DNA of 64,000 bases from contig BDGG01000001.1 in assembly GCA_001949185.1 (NCBI GenBank), positions 8,992,711 through 9,056,710 on the forward strand. Direction: 5' to 3'. The stretch is from Ramazzottius varieornatus. Lineage: Eukaryota > Tardigrada > Eutardigrada > Parachela > Ramazzottiidae. The notes below the pieces were generated by a model, which saw nothing but the letters and a program-made list of their open reading frames with translations, was not told the origin of the DNA and ran no database searches. The position numbers and the translations under genes were made by a program. Position 1 is the first letter of the stretch; each line of letters begins with the position of its first letter. Positions 61,701-64,000 of the stretch are shown here, piece by piece.

Positions 61701-63358
61701 TCAAAGGTCGTCAGGCTTTTATCCTGGATGGCATAGATGTAGTAGTTTTCGCGCTTATCACCCTGTTGATCGATGAAGAAATGTCGGGTGGAGATGGGGG
61801 CTTTGGTAGTGTTGAAGGTCTGGTTGTAAAAGTAAGTGCTGAGCTGGCCATTGGTGGCCGCATCGTTGGGCGCCACGGTGCCGCCATTGTTGAGGTGTTG
61901 ACGAAGGGCATAGGCCAAGATGATGACAGAGTCGTAGGCGTTGGCCATGAAGGCTGCTTGGTCCAGTCCGGGTTTGGCCGGCAGTGTCGGGTTCTTGGAC
62001 AAGAGCCTGGCCAGCCAGGCCTTTCGGCTGGGGTCGTCGCCGTACATTTCCATCGTCACAACCAGCAGACTCTTCATGGCTTCAACATAGGCCGTAGTGT
62101 TGTCCGGATCTGCCTGACGATAGATAGGAACATTACTGTCATGCAATTGGTTGGCCCACAGCCGACCCTTTTCTGCCAAGCTTTGCTTACAGCCAGTGGT
62201 CCAGTTTGAGTTGATGGCCATGGCTGAGCCGACCATCATGGGATCGTTAATGATGGCCGTCTGGAAAACGTCGACGGCGATGAAGACGTAACCGCCGCTG
62301 CTGTATCCTTGATAGTAGGCTTCGATCATGTAGCGCCGCAGAACGTCATTGTTGGTCAGAAAGACGATGACTATATCAAAAAGGACACAGAGAGCTGTCC
62401 ATCGCTTTCAAAGCGCATAATCTGACAAGAGGTAAAAAGAGGCAGACGTTATACCTCTGGAGGTGTTGGATGCTTTCCATAGATTTTGCAAAGTGTCGTT
62501 GGCGTCCTTGACGAAATTGTTGTGGATAATGTTGGTCAGCTTGACCTTGTTTGGGCGATTCCGATTAGTCTGCATGATCAACTGTTCCAGATCTACAATG
62601 CCATGCATGTCCATTGTGGCATGAGTGATCGTTGATGATGAAGGGGAAAGGGAGCGACTTACTGGACATGCGGCCTTCATGCTGGAAGGCTGCTATTTGG
62701 ACGTCGGTGGCGTTATTGGGGTCCCACTGGTACCAGATGACGGCAATGTTGGTCCAGTCAAACTTGAGGCACATTTGCAGGATGGACTGCATGCTGCTCT
62801 TTACGGAGTAGCCGATGCGGCTGACGGCGCTGGACATGCCCAGCATGTATTGAATTTCCGGGGCGAAGCCGGTAAAGGTCATGACGTTGTGAGCCACCGA
62901 CAGCATGGCCACCGCCGCCATATCCGTGCTGCAGAAGGGGGCAATAAAGAAGAATGGAGTGCCTAGCTTCTATAGGAGACGGCATATAGCATCAATCGGT
63001 AGACGTTCTAGTTACATTGAGACGCAGCATTAAAGTGATTAACCTTTAAACGGGTGAGGTGACGGGAAGAGAGGCCCAGTGCCGGTCCGACATCGATGTA
63101 GGCACAGGCGCTGGTGGGGCCGTCGTCGACAAAGTTGGCCTCGGGAATGCTAAAGTTAATGTTGAAGACATCACGAGCCGTCTGGACAGCCAGCTGGACG
63201 GCTGGACGGATGAAGCGAATACTAAAGGGTCGGCGGACATTGCCCGACTGCACCACCAACAGGTTATATGATGGAGCTGTTCCAGCCACCTCCACCCCAG
63301 GCAAACTGCTCAAGATATCCAGCAGCAGCAGCAGCAGCAGCGCTCCGCAAGCTTTCAT
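58706..63358 (-). CDS. Receptor guanylyl cyclase with degenerate catalytic site, 13 exons
   Basis: Exons: 63358..63044, 62969..62663, 62592..62455, 62370..61685, 61621..61477, 61411..61025, 60956..60664, 60605..60284, 60065..59873, 59810..59658, 59599..59380, 59264..59018, 58911..58706; all phases fit; 1203 residues. Signal peptide with a Leu run coded by CTG repeats. ANF-receptor ectodomain (TPFFFIAPFCSTDMAAVAML; FDWTNIAVIWYQW), one membrane helix (about 536-558), and a kinase-homology domain (RKVLREIRQVRALEHDNLC, VVLYEYCPRGTLQDLI, HGRL for HRD, SDYG for DFG). Then a coiled-coil linker and a class III cyclase domain (about 1000-1170). In the cyclase domain the first metal Asp (DIVGF) is Gln1006 (LVQIAQF), guanine-selective Cys is Thr1118 (PRYTLFGDT), and the transition-state Asn is Glu1125; Asp1050 and Arg1129 are kept. 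Probably not an active homodimer. Exon 7 ends in a GC donor (GCAAGT). Confidence 0.93.
60132..60180. repeat. CAAGTGGCGCAC hairpin repeat in guanylyl cyclase intron
   Basis: CAAGTGGCGCAC at 60132-60143 and GTGCGTCACTTG at 60169-60180 are inverted copies (one mismatch) around a 25-bp loop, in the intron between exons 60605..60284 and 60065..59873. TTTTGT precedes it, as on the other strand of the SR-gene copy. Confidence 0.8.
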
Positions 63359-64000
63359 CCTGCTGACTTAATTGAAAGGTTAAAGGCAAATGGCTTGAAT
63401 GCTACTGGTCACCTCTTTTTTGGTCAATGCTTGGAAGGAGGGGAAAAGTGTATCTGCGCAACATTAGGATAAATGACTCCTTCTGCCACCTGCAGCCACA
63501 TGCACTATCTGTATCCCGTACCGCATCCGTGGTGCGAGTCATGCACGCTCTATATGGCAGACACAGCCGATTGAATGGCCCGGAATCAAATCCCTCGACT
63601 CGCAGGTACAACGATCATGTTTGACCAACTAATTATATGGCCTGCAGTCCCGACGGTCAGCACACACTAGTTTACATGTATTATGCCTTCGTTGTCCTGA
63701 TTACTGTTCCAGTCCAAGTTCCTAACACGGTAAAAAAGCCACAGACATATTGCGCCAGCCTCGATACCAAAAGAACCGGGGAGAAGATGTTACCAGGCTC
63801 CGTAACTTGGCCCGGCAGGGGCGGGGAATTTACTACATAGGTTGGGCGCTGTCAAGTCTTGCGCTCATAATATCATATTTATGGGTCACCTGCCGAACGG
63901 CTTGTTTGATGCATGATTGGCAAAACGGATCTCCCCTAGTACGCAGCAAGGTTCCCTCAGCGTTGAATGACTACAGTACCTAAGCTCTGTTTCATTTGCT
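63359..64000. other. Upstream region of the guanylyl cyclase gene, nothing recognised
   Basis: No exon, TATA element or repeat noticed up to the window end. Confidence 0.4.

Overview
The window is nuclear DNA of a compact, intron-rich animal. Almost every gene is split by short GT-AG introns (mostly about 55-200 bp). The genes are metazoan families: a receptor tyrosine kinase, an adhesion GPCR of the ADGRA type, a receptor guanylyl cyclase, an MRP-type ABC transporter and an SR protein. One promoter has a TATA box and a TCAGT initiator as in arthropods. I infer an ecdysozoan or other protostome; a tardigrade would fit, but nothing here proves the species. Coding exons were joined by hand from splice sites, reading phase and family homology. 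Phases close exactly across 13 exons (guanylyl cyclase), 23 exons (MRP), 12 exons (receptor kinase) and 11 exons (ADGRA), so those models are fairly secure.

Layout. 0-6.3 kb is transposon territory: a two-gene PIF/Harbinger element (transposase on +, SANT/MADF-like protein on -, both broken), then a decayed Helitron on -. 6.9-8.2 kb holds an unusual E2-like gene (+). 9.0-9.6 kb is a long hairpin MITE, followed by a complete receptor tyrosine kinase (9.6-13.1 kb, -). 13.1-21.5 kb is a gene-poor stretch with small inverted-repeat elements, a lone Kazal-like exon and relics of a second copy of the kinase gene. 21.6-22.9 kb is a secreted alpha carbonic anhydrase (-). 24.2-33.6 kb is a full-length ABCC/MRP transporter (-) whose introns and flanks are loaded with non-autonomous elements (hAT, mariner-like, foldback). 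34.9-36.2 kb is an intronless SLC35G/EamA transporter (-) with a partial inverted copy 400 bp upstream.

From 38.7 kb the sequence is gene-dense: a secreted Ser/His/Lys-rich protein (+), ADGRA-type adhesion GPCR (-), TOMM6 (+), NDUFA7 (-), an unrecognised nuclear-looking protein (+), RFWD3 (+), mitochondrial ribosomal protein mS26 (+), glutaredoxin-5 (-), an SR splicing factor with a 12-nt microexon (+), and a receptor guanylyl cyclase (-). Four small mitochondrial genes (TOMM6, NDUFA7, mS26, GLRX5) lie among them, in convergent or head-to-head pairs with short spacers.

No operon-like, CRISPR, rRNA or tRNA features were recognised. The points most worth checking are the guanylyl cyclase that has lost catalytic residues, the E2-like protein without an HPN motif, the ADGRA receptor with a degenerate cleavage site, the inverted SLC35G fragment, and a short hairpin repeat built on CAAGTGGCGCAC that sits in introns of four different genes.
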